Source: Trochalopteron elliotii (lineage: Eukaryota > Chordata > Aves > Passeriformes > Leiothrichidae). From it: a stretch of 64,000 nt of DNA. Below the pieces are notes generated by a model. The model was not told where the DNA came from and did no database searches. It was given only the letters and a program-made list of their open reading frames with translations. Both the position numbers and the translations under genes were made by a program. The DNA lies in NCBI GenBank assembly GCA_024734555.1, contig JANPWX010000109.1:239068-303067 (forward strand). Direction: 5' to 3'. Positions 11,301-24,939 of this stretch are shown here, one piece after another. The first letter of the stretch is position 1. Each line of letters begins with the position of its first letter.

Positions 11301-14300
11301 TCACTCCCTGATCTTTCAAGAGCTTCATAACAAGAGCTGTTAACTGGAGGCATCAGAATTATTCTGAGGGAAGAGTTACACTGACACTCTATGTCCAGGC
11401 AAGCACTGAGAGAGGGAGAATGTGGCTTACAGCACAGCTGGAGTAAACATAAGACTGGGAAATATGAGCAAAAGAAATTCCCATTCTGTGTTTCTGTTCG
11501 GTTCAGGAAAAGAGAACTTTGCTGATAAGCATTATAAATAAAATATGTTTTTGCCTCCTGCTGTCATCTGTTTTGCTGGGAGTGCAAGACTGATGAGTTT
11601 TTTAGGTTGCATAGACAAAGTACTGGAATGGGACTCGAAATTTCAGATTCTGTTCCTAGATTTGTTCATAGCTTGTCTGTGACTCTCATGAACTTGCTTT
11701 ATCTCTCTGGGCTTGTTAACCCTGATGTTCACTTTTTGAAAGAGCTGGAAGATTGACTAATGAAAGTCAAGTTGTAGATGGCAGGTATGACTGTTTCTGT
11801 TCTGCTCTTTCCCTGTATTTTCTTCCCACTCCTCTGCTCTAAAACCTTCATTAGAAAAGAGGGTTTTCTGAGCTGACTAAACATCTTCCATCTCTGCCAA
11901 GGAGCTCTTGAGACAGTATTTGTTAGATAATAATAAGTCTCACATGGAGAGGTGCTGTTCACATATAATGAAGATATTGGAACCAGGAAAACTGATTTTC
12001 TCCAAAACAACTTGATTGCAGAAAGCTTCTCTGTAAACACCTGCCTCTAGCTACTTGATGTCACAATTGCTTTATTTGTATTTTGGTCCTTTATTTGTGC
12101 ACTTAAGTCCAGCAATTCATGCACATTGATGGAGTTCATTTAAATTCTATCACTTTGCATTACAAAGAATTGTAGCATCCATCACTTTCTCTTCCTCCTA
12201 CTAATACATAGTCATACCAGTCATCTCAAAATAAAACCAGTTGGTATATCTAATCTTATAGAGATTTACCAAGTTTTTGGCATCACTGGCATTCAGTGAG
12301 AGCAGAGCTAGAAAAAGCAAGAGCTCTAGCTATTAGGAAAGAAAGCGACTGCTGTAAACATTTCTCATGTTGTTTTCCCATTGTTTTTGTTATTGTTTGT
12401 TCTGTTTAGTTGGTTAGTTTTGCCTGTTTTGGTGCTGTAATGCAGTGCTGTTTAGGTGAAAGCAATGCAGACCTTGCACTGGTGCTGTGGTGCTGCATGT
12501 CCTGATGGTGTGGGAGCTACCACGGCCTGGTGCCCTTTGAGTCTCCCTGGTTTGTGAAGTGCTGTGTAATCTTGGCAGTGCTCTGCAGTCAGCTGCAGAA
12601 GAGCTGAACAGAGACAAGAATTTCACAAATTAACCACAGCACATACCCTTCTCTCACTGAAGTGTCAGGAAGAAGTAATTAATGTTATACAGATAGTTTT
12701 ACTTCTGGCATTTCCTAATGTTTGAGTATTTGCAGCCTCAGCATTCTTTTTGACAGTTTTCCAGAGCAGTATCTATCTATTAGCCCAGCTGCTGCACTTG
12801 GAATGTCAGAAGTTGTGGACAGAACAGAAAATTTGAGGTAAGACTTGTTCAGATGAATTTGCCAGGGACAGAGGTTTAAAGACAGCCTAGGACCAACTCC
12901 TCATTTCCTGCAGTACAGTATGCCTATTGCAAATATATTTGCAATATATTTCAACCGATTCTTGAGCACTGGAAGAAATTTCTGGAATCCAATTCACATT
13001 AATTACTGGGTAAGGAAGGATTTTATTTTTCTCCAGGGAAGTGTTCTTGCCCTTGTAAAGAGTGGTTGAGATTGGTGCCTTGAATGCTGCTGAAGAACTT
13101 GGATGAATTAATAAAATGCGAAAATAGCTTTCAAAACATCCCTGATGTCCTTTCTGCCAGCTGGTAAATAACACAAATGGATTATGCAAGTGGAGTTGTG
13201 AGGACGAGTTGAGTTTTTCTAGACAGCAAACCTTGAGACAGAATGACAGCCCACAGGGATATCTCTGCTGTGAGAGGAGCAACAGCCTCAGAGAAAGTGC
13301 AGGGCAAGACAGCAGGGGTGTGGTGGAAACAGCAATTAAGATCAGTAATTGCCTTCTTGTGTTCTTTCTGCAGAGCTATGTATATTTTTGGGTAAGCAGC
13401 ATATGGAGTTCTTTGTCTTCTGCAGCCTTTTGCAGGTGTTTAAATTCACCTTGTCTGATGGAATTAAAGACACTCCTTTGGGGAGCACTGCACAGCCCCA
13501 TCCCTATAAGGTCTGCTGTTCTCCATAAGGCAGCTTGGTACCAACATCCCAAACAGCCTGTTCCACTAGCTGTGCTCTAGAAATGTTCTAAGAACTGCTC
13601 CTGTTTGTAGGGATTATTTTTGTGTTGAGGAGGTCTTTACATGTGCTACTTCAGGTGCTGTGAATTAAAAACAAAGCAATGCATTACAGGCTCTGGAATT
13701 AATTCTGCTGAGCAGGACTGAGATTAGGCAGAAACTAATTCATAAAGCCTTGGGACAAGAACTCAGCCCCAAAATAGAGTTTAATGTGAGGTCTGTTACA
13801 CTTTTTGCTAATAGCACTAGTTATGTTTGATTCTTCGCTGTGCTATTTGCAGTTCATCTGTATTATTTACTGTGAAAACTCAAATTACAACACTTCGTTG
13901 CTCTTGGTTCCCAAGTCTGCATCTGTACCCACTGTTGTACAAGGCTACAGTCTGCTACCTTTTACCTCTGCCCCAAGAATGCTACCTGATGAGTGTTTCT
14001 GCCCTCATCTGATAGCTGCATCTTTGTACCTGAGTTCTTGGCATGCCTGTAGTCAGTATTTTGAGTGACACATTTTGTGAAACTGATTGCTCAAAGGGAT
14101 ATTTCTGGCTGAGGTTCCCACCTTCTTTGATCCAGCCTCTGCTGGATCTTAAAATAATAGCATCTATTAGCATATTGCATCATAGTGATGTATTAAATAA
14201 CACTCAAGAATGGAAATAATCCTCATTTTCTTGGATCAGGGAGAGTGGTAGGAAAGAAGGGAGGTGAAAATTCAGAAATCTTCAATGTGACAGGCAAGAG

Positions 14301-14375
14301 TTAAGAAGAACAATACAGAGTTATTTCAACAGACAGATTTGTAGCAATTTTATACTACTAGTTTGGAAGTGCCAA
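8315..14375. other. Divergent intergenic region between genes A and B
   Basis: About 6.1 kb between two oppositely directed start codons, so both promoters should lie here. I see no exon-like P450 sequence, no RNA gene and no clear transposon. It contains AT-rich tracts (about 8980-9060), T-rich runs (about 8364-8378, 9580-9592) and short open frames without recognisable domains. An AT-rich CATAAAT-like stretch on the minus strand near 8403-8409 is a weak TATA candidate for gene A. Confidence 0.6.
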
Positions 14376-17300
14376 ATGATGATAAGTATAATTCTCATAG
14401 CCCTGGTTTTGTTTCTTCTGAGTGCACAGTTCCTGAATTTGCTATGGAAGAGTCGTGGATTTCCTCCTGGACCAATCCCATTTCCCATCATTGGAAGTGT
14501 CTGGTGGATAAACTTCAGAGCAGATCACAGGAGCCTGAAAAAGGTATGTATTTGCAGATGGGAGCTAAAGAGCTATTGAGGAAAAACATGTAAAAAATGG
14601 TGATGGCTGTTATTAGGCTGATGTGGTAACAGGGAGAACCCTGAGAGAAGGTGAATTGTGGAAGTGAAGCACCTAAACAAGTTAAGGTAAAAACCTGCAG
14701 ACAGTCTAATTCATATGAAAGCTGACAAGTGTGCAACTTAAACAGAACTGAACATAGTAATTTTGCCTCAGCAAAGTCATCTGTTTTTGAGGGTATCTTT
14801 GGCCTCAAAAGAAAAATGTGACTCTCAGATTTCCCATCACAAGCATATATTGAAAATCATTTAAAAATAGGTGTATTGAATTCAGAAGATGTGAAAAGTA
14901 CACCAGCATATCTGCTGTAATGGAATGGAAACAAGATTGTCTCCCATATGCAGCCAAATCCTTTGATCCATTGTTTTTCTGAAGTCCAGTCTGGGATGTG
15001 CTCTTTGCAGATAAACTAAAGATGTAAACGATGGTGAAAAGAAAGAATTGATGTGAAGAACTAGGTCCATGCTAAGCCTGTTAATACAGATTCTTTCAGT
15101 TTTCAACATCCTGCACTGAGCCAAAATGTCACAAGAAAACCCAATGTGTTAATGTATTTTTCAAATTGGTCTTTCTTTATGTGCTAAGTGCAGCTTGCAG
15201 GTTGGAGGGTACCTGACTGCAGCTGAAGAGAGCTTAAAAGACTATGATACTAAAATTTTCTGATGGGTACATGTTAATGACAGTGAGAGGACAGACCTGT
15301 ACTGGTGCTTGGTCTAGTGTCAGGGACTTTGTCCTTGCAGAATACCCACAGCATTGTCTGAGAGCAGTCCCAATCAATACCCAGACATGGGATCTATGCT
15401 TGGATGTCTCAGTTGACTGTATTTCAGTATAAGATGGGAAGAGTTCCTGCCATTGAAACGTGAAATCTGAAGAACTAGAAGGGGATTTACACCTGGAATT
15501 CATAATGTCAAGAAATTCTGGTTGTTGTCTCAGGGAATGAAATATGCAGTTGAAAAATGTAACCACGAATGGGCAGGTGCAATTTCACAGGAAACCTTGT
15601 ACAGATCCATAAACGCTCAAGGGCATTTACCCACCCTATGGTTGGTATTGCAAAGGTAACCCAGGCCAAGTTCTAGAAAAGGACCATTTATTCTTTCATT
15701 GCTCACATTTCTGTGGGTGGTGTGTTCCCAGGGAGAGCCCAGACCCTTCCTGTGGAAAGCACCCCCACCACAAAACCCAGGCACTGTCCCTTTTCACCTC
15801 CTGAACCCCTGAGTAACGTTGTGCTGAAAGAGAGCAGCCCATCATGTGTGCATGTTCCTTCATGTTTCTCTCGTGGGTATTAATTTGGCACTGATCTTAC
15901 CTACAGCTGGCAAAAACCTATGGCAACATCTGCACCCTGTGGATGGGTCACAGACCTGTGGTGGTGCTCTATGGGTTCCAAGCTGTGAAGAATGGCCTCA
16001 CCAACAACTCAGAGGATGTTTCAGGGCGACTGCAGACCTACATTTTCAACAGAATGGCAGATGGAAAGGGTAAGATGCTCATGTCTGTGGAAGGACTTCA
16101 TCCTTGTCTTTCTCTTCTCTTGTTTTTCTTGTTTTTCTTACTGAAAAAGTCAGTCCCAGCTGACTTTTCCTGTCTGCTCAAGATGAATCATATAATTCTG
16201 AATCATCATCCTAAGTGGTCTCCAAATCCCAGTGTAACACATGTATTTCAGCATTTTATCAGAGCAGCATGGTCTTGTTTGTCCATTCTTAGTGTTGTCT
16301 GTGTGTCCTGATTTGAAATAATCCTGAGCCTGCAGCCTCCTCTGCAAGCTGAGGCTAAAGTAAATCTTTATGCTCCCAGTTGTTTGTTTACAGCAAAAGT
16401 TGCTGTAAGGAAAGCATATACAGAACTTTGATCTAGTCTTGTTCCGAAGTACAAAGTCACAGGAAAGTCAGTGGAGCTTTAAATTTATTAGCCAGAGTGC
16501 TCAAAGCATTCTATTGTGCTATCACATACACTGCTGAACCACAGTAGATGAAGAATAAAGACAGTGATGTGTTTAAAACAGAAATAATTGAACTTGTTTC
16601 CATCAGCCTCTTATCCATAGAATGTACAGCAGATGCCTTTACCCTCAGTCAGGATTTGTTTCATGTGAGCTGCAGTCTGGAAAGCTTTAATTTCTAATAC
16701 TAGCTAATGTAAGTAGGGAAAAAACACTTTAAGGTATAGAGATTATTAAGTCTGGGGCCATTTCAGTCCATTTGGAAGGATCTGTATTGCCACTTTTTAT
16801 CTGGGTGCTGTGGAGAAAAGTTGCTGGGTTGTGACAAGTGCCCTAAAACTCACAAATTGTTGCAGGGATAGCTTTAAGAAACAGCTGCTGCTCAGCTGCA
16901 AGTTTGTGACTCTGCAACACAAATACCACCTGCCTGTCCCTAGTTCCCAGGACAGCAGAAGGAACCAGGGGAGAGTTATCCCAGTCTGTAGAGAAGCAGC
17001 TGTCTTGGGGAGCAAGCTGGCTTTCCCAGGGGAAGTGCAGGCTAGACTGATGGAGGGAATTTCCCCACCAAGCAGATTAAGTTGTTCATGCTGGGTGGTC
17101 TCTGCTAGAACACAGACTCACAGCAGAGCAGGCTGGGATTCCTTTCTGTCCCACAGGAATTCTTGATCCCAAGAAGCTGTTTGCAGATTGGCTAAAGGCT
17201 ATTTTTTCCTTCTCATTTTGGCTGGGTGGTTCTTGCCCTGACTTCCTTGTCTTTCCAGAAGGGACATTTCCAGGATGAGAACTGAATATTTGGTGCAAAG

Positions 17301-20300
17301 GTCCTGGTAGAACAGGATCTCTCAAAGACCAGAGACAGGTGCTTCAGAAAAAATAGGATTAGGTTTGGAAGGCTGGTGTGTGATTCCAGAGATTCAAGTG
17401 GGGCTTTTTCAGAGATGGAAATATCTTAACCAAGATGTTTTCTCTGCCTCAAAATACATTCAATTCAAAGAACAATGCCCTGATGTTCCCTCCTCTTTGA
17501 GCAACAGCATGATGAGAAGATGACTCTTCCTGTGTTTATCATTTACAATTGTATGAACTTTAATATGACATAAAATTCATTCTTGATGGCTAAAGGTATC
17601 TTGGTCTCAAATGGTCTCATCTGGAAACAACAGAGACATTTTGGAATTGGAACTCTCCGAAAACTGGGAATGGGGAATAAAGGAATGGAGCGTGGGATAC
17701 AAACCGAGGCCCGTTACCTGGTCGAGTTCTTCAGAGACAAAGAGGGTATGGCATTGACACAGTGCTTGGGGACAGACACAGTACAGCCTGCTTGACTCTG
17801 AGGGTAAAAAACTACTTTTGTTACAGAATAGAATGGATTTGAAGCACACCTTAGATTTGCAGATTTAGGATAAGATGCTAAAGAACTGCAGACGGCATGT
17901 TCTGTGGTGTTTGCTAACAGACTGGAAAAAGAAACATGAAGCAATACAGCAGGGAAATCCCTGAACCCAAAATACTGAAGTTTCTTTGCTTATTTATTTT
18001 TTGAGGAAAAAAACCCTCAGAACCCTTGAGATTATTGCATAGTTGGACCTCAGCAGTTTGTATTTTGGGATCAACACCAAGATTAAGATTAAAAAAAGAA
18101 AAAAAAAAGAAAGCAAAAAGGAAAGCAAATTAAAAAACAAGGCCAGGAGTTAAAGATTTGAGGCTTTCCTGTCCTCATTTTTGAGTGACTTCTGTTACTT
18201 TTCCTAGTGAATTTGGGGTGTTTCTGAGTAACAGTAAATATCATAGAGCACATCTATTATAAAATGTCACTGTAATCTTTTCTCCCAAATAGCAAAGGAG
18301 GAGAAGGAAGTGCTTTGGAGATGAATGTTTTTCTCTGTCTGCAGGAGAAGCTGTTGACCCTTCCTTCCCCATTGTCCACGCTGTCTCCAATGTGATTTGT
18401 GCTGTGGTTTTTGGACATCGTTTCTCTCTAGAGGATAAAACCTTCCGCCAGCTGATTGAAGCCTTCAATCGTATAGTGGCTTTTGGGAACAGCCACGTTT
18501 ATTATGTGAGAATATTATTTATGGGATTATATATTACTTATTAGAATATTACTAATATGCAACTTATTTGATTATTGAGCTCATTATTTATTGCAATATA
18601 ATTATATCAGTATGTATGTATTAAAGTATTGCATTATTGAATATTGATGAATATTCAGACTGTGAATATGAACTGGACCTGCAGTGCTTTGGGTTTGACA
18701 TGATTCAATTATGAATATTCTATTAATAATCTTTATTAGAATGTCTTAGCAAAGGTAATGTGCTTAGGATGATGATATTTTCTGTAATGGAAATACCAGT
18801 ATTGTTAAGGTAAAAAGATGACACTCTGTGTGAAAATGAAATAAAATGATTTTTTTTATGCTAATGGGATAGACATAAAAGTTTATTAACATTAGATATA
18901 TTAATATTGACACATGTTACATCTATCTGCAAAAGTAGATTATTCTGTTGGTGAATTAACAGGGCAAATACAAATGGAGTTATGCAGTAAGGATGGGAAA
19001 AAATCTAGGGTGGAAACTGTGCTGTCTCTAATTCATAGTTTTAATATGTGTTTATGTACTAAACACTTCTTTTTGATGTCACAGGATTTTTCCCAGAGAA
19101 ATTAAATCAGCAATATAGCACCAAAAATGTCCATGCTATATCTCTATCACAAGGCTTCTCTACAGTGTCACTAACTGCTTCTGTGCTGAATTCTTGCTCC
19201 CCAGATGTGTGAAGTGTTACCATGGCTTGCAGATCTCCTCCCAGGACCTCTACAAGCAAGATTTTCCCGGGATTTTGTTCGTTCCTTTGTAAGACAGGAA
19301 ATCAAAAGGCACAGGGAAAAAGGCAGAATAGATGAACCAGAAGATTTCATTGACTTTTACCTGAAGCAGATAGAGAAAGTGAGTAATTAATGCTGTACAT
19401 GACACAGATCCAGCCATAATGGGTTCCCTGCCCCTTCCCTGCTGTTGTCTGTCCACAACAGTACTGCAGAGCTCTGCAAGTACAACCTAAAAACTCTGCT
19501 GTCAAACTCAAAATATGAGCTTTGAATAGTTAGTTCAATAACTTGTTTTAGAAGTACCCATTATTTACATTGGTTTGTTATCATACTGTGGAATCCTTAG
19601 TGAGGGCTGGGCAGTAGGGAGGACCTTGGAAAGGTGCAGGTATTTAGATGGCTGCCTAATTCTGATTCTTTTTGCCTTGTTGTATTATTTTTGTTCTTAG
19701 TAGTGCTGTATGAGTATCATGACAATCTTAAAATGTTGGCAGTCTCTGCTCTGAAAAAACCATAAATCTTTAAAAGGATAACACAATATATTAGATAGAT
19801 TGCTGAAATCAGCAAATGTGCTGAGAGTGGTATGGGTGGGATAAAACTACCTTGAAATGTGTTTTTCTGCTGTGGAAGTTAACAGAAGTCAACATCCCAC
19901 TTCAGAAGGCAGCATAACAGGACTCATACACCTGATACATTCAACAGCACCTGTAATTTAACAATATCATAATAGTGTACTCATTCTAGTAAAGTCTTTG
20001 CCTATATCTGTGTTCTGCTCAGGTATCTTTATTTTCTCTGTCCTCTAGAAATCTTGATCCTTTAGATACAGTGATCACTGTCTGTCTCAGTGCTGTCACA
20101 CAGCTATACCCCATTTTACCTTTCCCATTGACACTTGTAGACTGAAAATATCCCCAATTCTACGTTTGATGAGGACAACATGGTACAATCTGTTTTTGAC
20201 CTTTTCCTGGGTGGCTCAGAGACCACAGCCACCACTCTACGCTGGGCTCTGCTCTTTATGTTGGTTTATCCTGACATCCAAGGTGAGTTGTACACACATG

Positions 20301-23300
20301 ACTGGATATGATTCAAGTAATTTTCTGTTATACTTTTTTTTTTTAAGCTAAGATCAAGGGATTTTTTTAAGATCAAGCTTTTTAAAAAAAAGATAATTTC
20401 TGAGCTTTGCTTTTAATAAGCCAATGTAGTAAAAAAAAAGCAGAGATTTTAAAATAATTTCAGGGTTATTCAGCTTCTGGTACTGTATTGGGTGTTGTTG
20501 ATTTGTGTCAGAATGTTTCAGCGCTGTAAGCATGTAATGGAAGATACAGGCTGAAAAAACACAAGGTGAAATAAGAGTTTGGGTTAGAGAAAACTGATAC
20601 TTTTCTGGTATCCAGAATGTGTAATAAGGTTATATTATTTCAGTTCATTAACTGAGACATCAGTTGGATTTCTGTAAAACAGAAAAATTTTTCTAATATA
20701 TGGGAATGTTAAAAAGAGAAGGAAGACAATAATGGGAAGACAAAAAGATGATCCCGAAATTTTGGACAAGAGCATAGTTGCACACTAGTTTCAAAATTTT
20801 TGGATGATTTGGCAGAGGTTTTTCAGAAGTGATGAATTACTAAGCCAAGTACATGTTCTTGACTCTCAGACTGAGGGCTAGAAATTCTTTTTATGCTTGT
20901 GGTGCTAGAATGCTAGAACAGAGCCCTGTGCAAACACATGCATCTCAAATTCTGATACATGATAGAGAAAATAATGCCTCTTAGCTTACTAGCCCAAGTT
21001 TTAAGTATGAGATCTGACCCCAAACCATCTGAGACTGTATAATATGTGTTAGTTACTGAAGGTTAGATAGCAGCCCAAAGAGATTAACACTGGTGATGGT
21101 TTAGCAATATGATCCTGTTTCAGTTCACAGCACTTGACACGTATCAGCTTAATGTGATGGCTTGCTTGCAACAGTGTCATTAGTGTGTTGTGAGTCTGTT
21201 TACCTGGAGTAAAATCTACAGCTTAACTGAATTGATCTCTTAATAAGAAGGGCTTGTTATACTTACAATTTTCTCCCCCTTCTTTAAATATAATGCTCCA
21301 TAAATCTGTTGGGCTTGTGGAAAGAGGGTCTGAATATAGAGCCTATCAACTAGGAAACAGAGTGTAGTAAAATCATAACTGTCTGGTTGTATAAATGCAT
21401 TTACATTTTATGATATGGTAAGTATAAATTATTTACATATTGTAATTTTTTCTATCACTACTATCACTATCACTACTTTCCCAAAAAGGAAATGAAAGCC
21501 CTGTTTCATGCGAAACAGTGTTCTTATATCTATAATGGATATTTAAAATTTTTTTTAGACAAAGTCCAGAAAGAGCTGGATGCAGTTCTGAGTCCCTCCC
21601 ATCTCATCTGCTACGAGGATCGGAAGCAGCTGCCGTACACAAATGCTGTGCTGCATGAGATCCTGCGCTTCAGCAGCATTATTTTAATCACACTTCCCAG
21701 AGAAGCTGTGAAGGATACCACTGTTTTGGGGTATCACGTTCCAAAGGTACAGATATCCCTTCTATTCCAATGTGATCTTTGGCCATGAGAGAAATTTTAC
21801 CATTAAACCCTTTCCCCTCCAGCTCAGGGCAGGAAGATCATTTCATTAGATTTATAAGGTGCTGGAGCACTGCAGACCACACATTCTATGGCATTTGCTA
21901 ACAGACTGGAAAAAGAAACATGAAGCAATACAGCAAGGAAATCCCCGAACCCAAAATACTGAAGTTTCGTTGTTCATTTATTTTTTGAGAAAAAGCCCCT
22001 CAGAACACTTGAGATTATTGTTTTTCCCCTAATTATGTAATCTTTCATTCCTGCTGCCTTTCTGTGTGCAGAATTATAGCTGGAATCTGTTTGTGTCCTT
22101 TTCTTCTTGATGTGTGAGAGACAGAACTGTGTCAACTGCATCTTCCTTTCAGGGCACTCTAATTATGGTAAATATAGACTCTACTCTTTTTGACCCTGCC
22201 TATTGGGAGACACCTCACCAGTTCAACCCTGGACATTTCTTGGACACGGCTGGAAATTTTGTGACCCGAGAGGCCTTCTTAGCCTTCTCAGCAGGTGAGT
22301 GCAGTGAGAACTGGGCCCAGGTGTGTGGGTTAGATAAAGCTGTGTTATTTTCATTGTGGAGAAGGCCAAAGGGGAGTGTAACCCCAAACTGCAGGAGCAT
22401 ATGGTTTTCCCAGCCCAGAAAAATGTTTGACTGCAAAAATAAGTTGTTTGGTAATTGTATAAACACGGGATCTTAGATTTTTTGTGAAAATGCAGAGAAG
22501 ATAAAATGAGTAAGGTCCCAGAATTCCCAATCACTTAGGAACTTGAGTCCTTACACTGTTGCCCTTAGTCCTCCTCTGTATATGCTGAGTTATGCCATTA
22601 CAGTGGATAGTCTATGGCAGGCTGCTGTGCTGGAGCTAACTTATTTTGTATAAATCAATATTCATCAGTGCAGAGAGATGAATGAAAGATCCAGAAGCTG
22701 GATCAAATACATCCAGAAGTCTATGTCTTTCCTGTGGAACTTTTGGAATCACTCTTTCAGCAGTGTGTGAGATATAGAAGCTTAAATAAACAAAAGTTTT
22801 TGGGGATCGTGCCAGGAGGGAATAGCCTGGTTGTCAGAGCTGTCAGCTGAGATGTGAAAATGTCAGGCTCAGGTTTCTGGTCTAAATTGGGCAGAAGAGG
22901 AATTGGTTTCTCACATCCAAATTGAATGACCTGACTACCGCATTTCAGAGTTTGTCAGTCCGTCTCTGGGAATTACATCCTGGGCAGAGTTAATTGATAA
23001 ATTGGGAAAAGATTTTTCTTTAACAAGTTGTTTTCACTGAAACCATTATGTAGGAAAACATTTCATCAGGTGTAGAATGTCCTCTGTCTTCTGATTTTTC
23101 ACTGCTTTTAGGAGAGATGTCAGCCTGTACTAAGCATAAACTGTGAGGGAACCTAAAGATGCTTTCTTGTTGTTTTTATTTGGAATCAAAAGACTGAAAT
23201 CCCTTTCATAAAATTAAGAGTCTATAGATTAGGAAGCAAGAATGAAACTTCTGAGAAGCATCTCTAGTATCTTTTCTAGAATCAGGGCAGATCCTGCAAA

Positions 23301-23653
23301 GATGAATTGCAAACATCTCATTTGTGTGTCCAGTTCAGTCTGAGAGGAAATTGTCAAATTCAGCAAAGCTCTTTGTTCCTTGATGAGCAAGGAACTCCTG
23401 TGAAAATCTGGGAAATAAGTGCTGGTTACAGACCTTGGTGGGGACTGACTTCTCTTTCCATTCCCCCCTTGCAGGTCACCGTGTTTGTCTGGGAGAGACA
23501 ATGGCCAAGATGGAGCTTTTCATCATTTTCTGCAGCCTGTTGCAGAAATTCAAGTTCACTGTACCAGAAGGAGTTAAGGAAATCAACACAGACATTATCT
23601 TTGGCAGCACCATGAAACCCCATCCATACAAGCTTTGTGCAGTTCTGCGCTAG
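14376..23653 (+). CDS. CYP2J-like: Gene B: cytochrome P450 family 2 subfamily J, nine exons, complete, 488 aa
   Basis: Exons: 14376-14543, 15907-16069, 17596-17745, 18345-18505, 19205-19378, 20141-20282, 21559-21746, 22153-22294, 23475-23653 (stop TAG). The first of two adjacent ATGs is taken as start; using the second would remove one residue. Exon 1 is one codon shorter than in the paralogues. Motifs: membrane anchor about 3-22, PPGP 30-33, WxxxR 120-124 (WKQQRHF, where the others have WKQQRRF), I-helix GGSET 296-300, ExxR as EILR 353-356, heme loop [10 protein letters not shown] with Cys434. The role is an ER-anchored monooxygenase; substrate unknown. It lacks one residue in the F-G loop after LPGP compared with C and D. 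In exons 7 and 9 it resembles gene C (LPRE, GYHVPK, FGSTMKP). Introns 3 and 7 contain copies of one repeat, listed separately. The CYP2J call is firm; which avian member it is remains open. Confidence 0.95.
17861..18037 (+). repeat. Copy 1 of a ~175-bp direct repeat (gene B intron 3)
   Basis: Closely matches 21848-22020 in the same orientation. The shared core includes gctaacagactggaaaaag, catgaagcaatacagc and aaaatactgaagtttc. A few substitutions and small indels separate the copies. Similarity ends sharply at the shared 'gagattattg'. The family is not recognised. Confidence 0.85.
18507..18720. repeat. AT-rich low-complexity tract
   Basis: Intron 4 of gene B begins with a stretch dominated by ATTATT, AATATT and related words. 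No coding content. Confidence 0.5.
21451..21476. repeat. Short TATCAC/TAC simple repeat
   Basis: Several TATCAC units mixed with TAC in intron 6 of gene B, upstream of exon 7. Confidence 0.7.
21848..22020 (+). repeat. Copy 2 of a ~175-bp direct repeat (gene B intron 7)
   Basis: Partner of 17861-18037, about 4.0 kb downstream and also in an intron of gene B. It starts near 'agattta' and ends at 'gagattattg'. The copies look to be well over 80% identical by eye. It is either a local duplication or a dispersed repeat family that I do not recognise. Confidence 0.85.
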
Positions 23654-23865
23654 GTTGCTCAGCATTACAGATTTAAGAGGCACAGACACTGGTTTGGTAG
23701 TGTGCTGGTATTTGTGCATCTTTACAGTTGTCATTTTTAGCTTAAATTCAGTGCAAATCTCTCCTTGTTGTGTTACATGTCTTAGAAGCCAGCCCTGAAA
23801 AATACTCTGGTTTTCCTGTGTCTGGAAAGTGTCTGTACTTTTCTTTCCTGCTGTGTTACAAATTA

Positions 23866-23871
23866 AATAAA
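23866..23871 (+). promoter_or_regulatory. Likely polyadenylation signal of gene B
   Basis: AATAAA about 210 nt after gene B's stop codon, followed by T/G-rich sequence, as expected for a cleavage site. Confidence 0.65.
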
Positions 23872-24939
23872 TGTAGACAATTATTGCTTTGTCTAGTCTT
23901 ACTAGAAACTTGGCAGAATCTTGCTGGAGGGAGCAGGAACATCAAAGCCAGATTCTGAGGGGTCTTCCCATACATTCTCAAATCCAGAATGGTGTGTGGG
24001 AATGCTGTTCCCAGAGGTGGTGGCTCTGGGCATTGCCAAAGCTCCCAGCTGTGGTTGCATGGGAACACAAAGCTGTGGAGGGGCATCTCAGTTTGCTGGG
24101 AGCAGCTTTGTCTGTTTAGCCAAGAGCCATGGGCAGATGGGCTTGAGACTGGAAGTAACAGAGAGACAAGAGTGCAACCCTTCATTTGGCTGTGAGGCTT
24201 GTGGCTCAGGCCAAGAGCAAAAGCAAACCCCTCCTATTGCCTGCTGGAAATTGTAGAGGGAAGCCCCACTTCTCGTGAAACACAGTGGGTGGAAACATAA
24301 GGACCAGTGGGCTGGCCTGGAATTTTTTTTTTTTTTTTTTTGATATATACTCTTGTAATGCATTTGAGAGGCACTTCAAAGAAGGTGGTAGTCCTCTAAC
24401 ACACCAGGGTTTGTAATGACAATGATGTATAGCAGATTAGGTTGGCCATGTCTCTTCATCAATGCCCAAAAGCACAGTTCAGGGGCAGCTTGCAGTCTCC
24501 GCAGTCTTGTGCAGAAAAGCTTGGTGCCTGTGAAGGAGGGGCTGGGCAGGAGACACTGATGTGGTGTTCCCCAAAAGCTGTGGGAGAATCAAAGCTCTTG
24601 AGAGTTTTCTGTGAGCAGAGGGGCAGCTGCACACAAGCAGCCTTCTGACATCTGAGCTGAGCCTGCTGAGTCCAAATGCACATTGAGGGAAGAGCTGTGT
24701 GAGGTGCAGATGGCAGGACCTCTGTTCTTACTGTTCTTCTGAGCTGTAAGCCAGCTGTAACCCCTGCTTCCCCAGGCATTCAACTCTCTTCATGGAAGCT
24801 GTAGCAAATACAGCTTACAAAACTTTATCAGGCTTCTCTCTTCCCATTCCTCCAGCACCATTTTGTATGAGGAGAAAAGCAATATGTATTCCCTTTGACA
24901 TCTCTCCCAAAGACTTGGCAAAGCTGTTTGGCAGCTGTC

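Noticed and set aside
13209..13580. 123-codon open frame on the plus strand between genes A and B
   Set aside because: No start context, domain or splice structure is recognisable, its composition looks like translated non-coding DNA, and it resembles nothing in the P450 family.
23921..24256. 111-codon open frame just after gene B
   Set aside because: It overlaps the gene B 3' UTR/downstream region and several other open frames in all phases, which is typical of GC-richer non-coding sequence.
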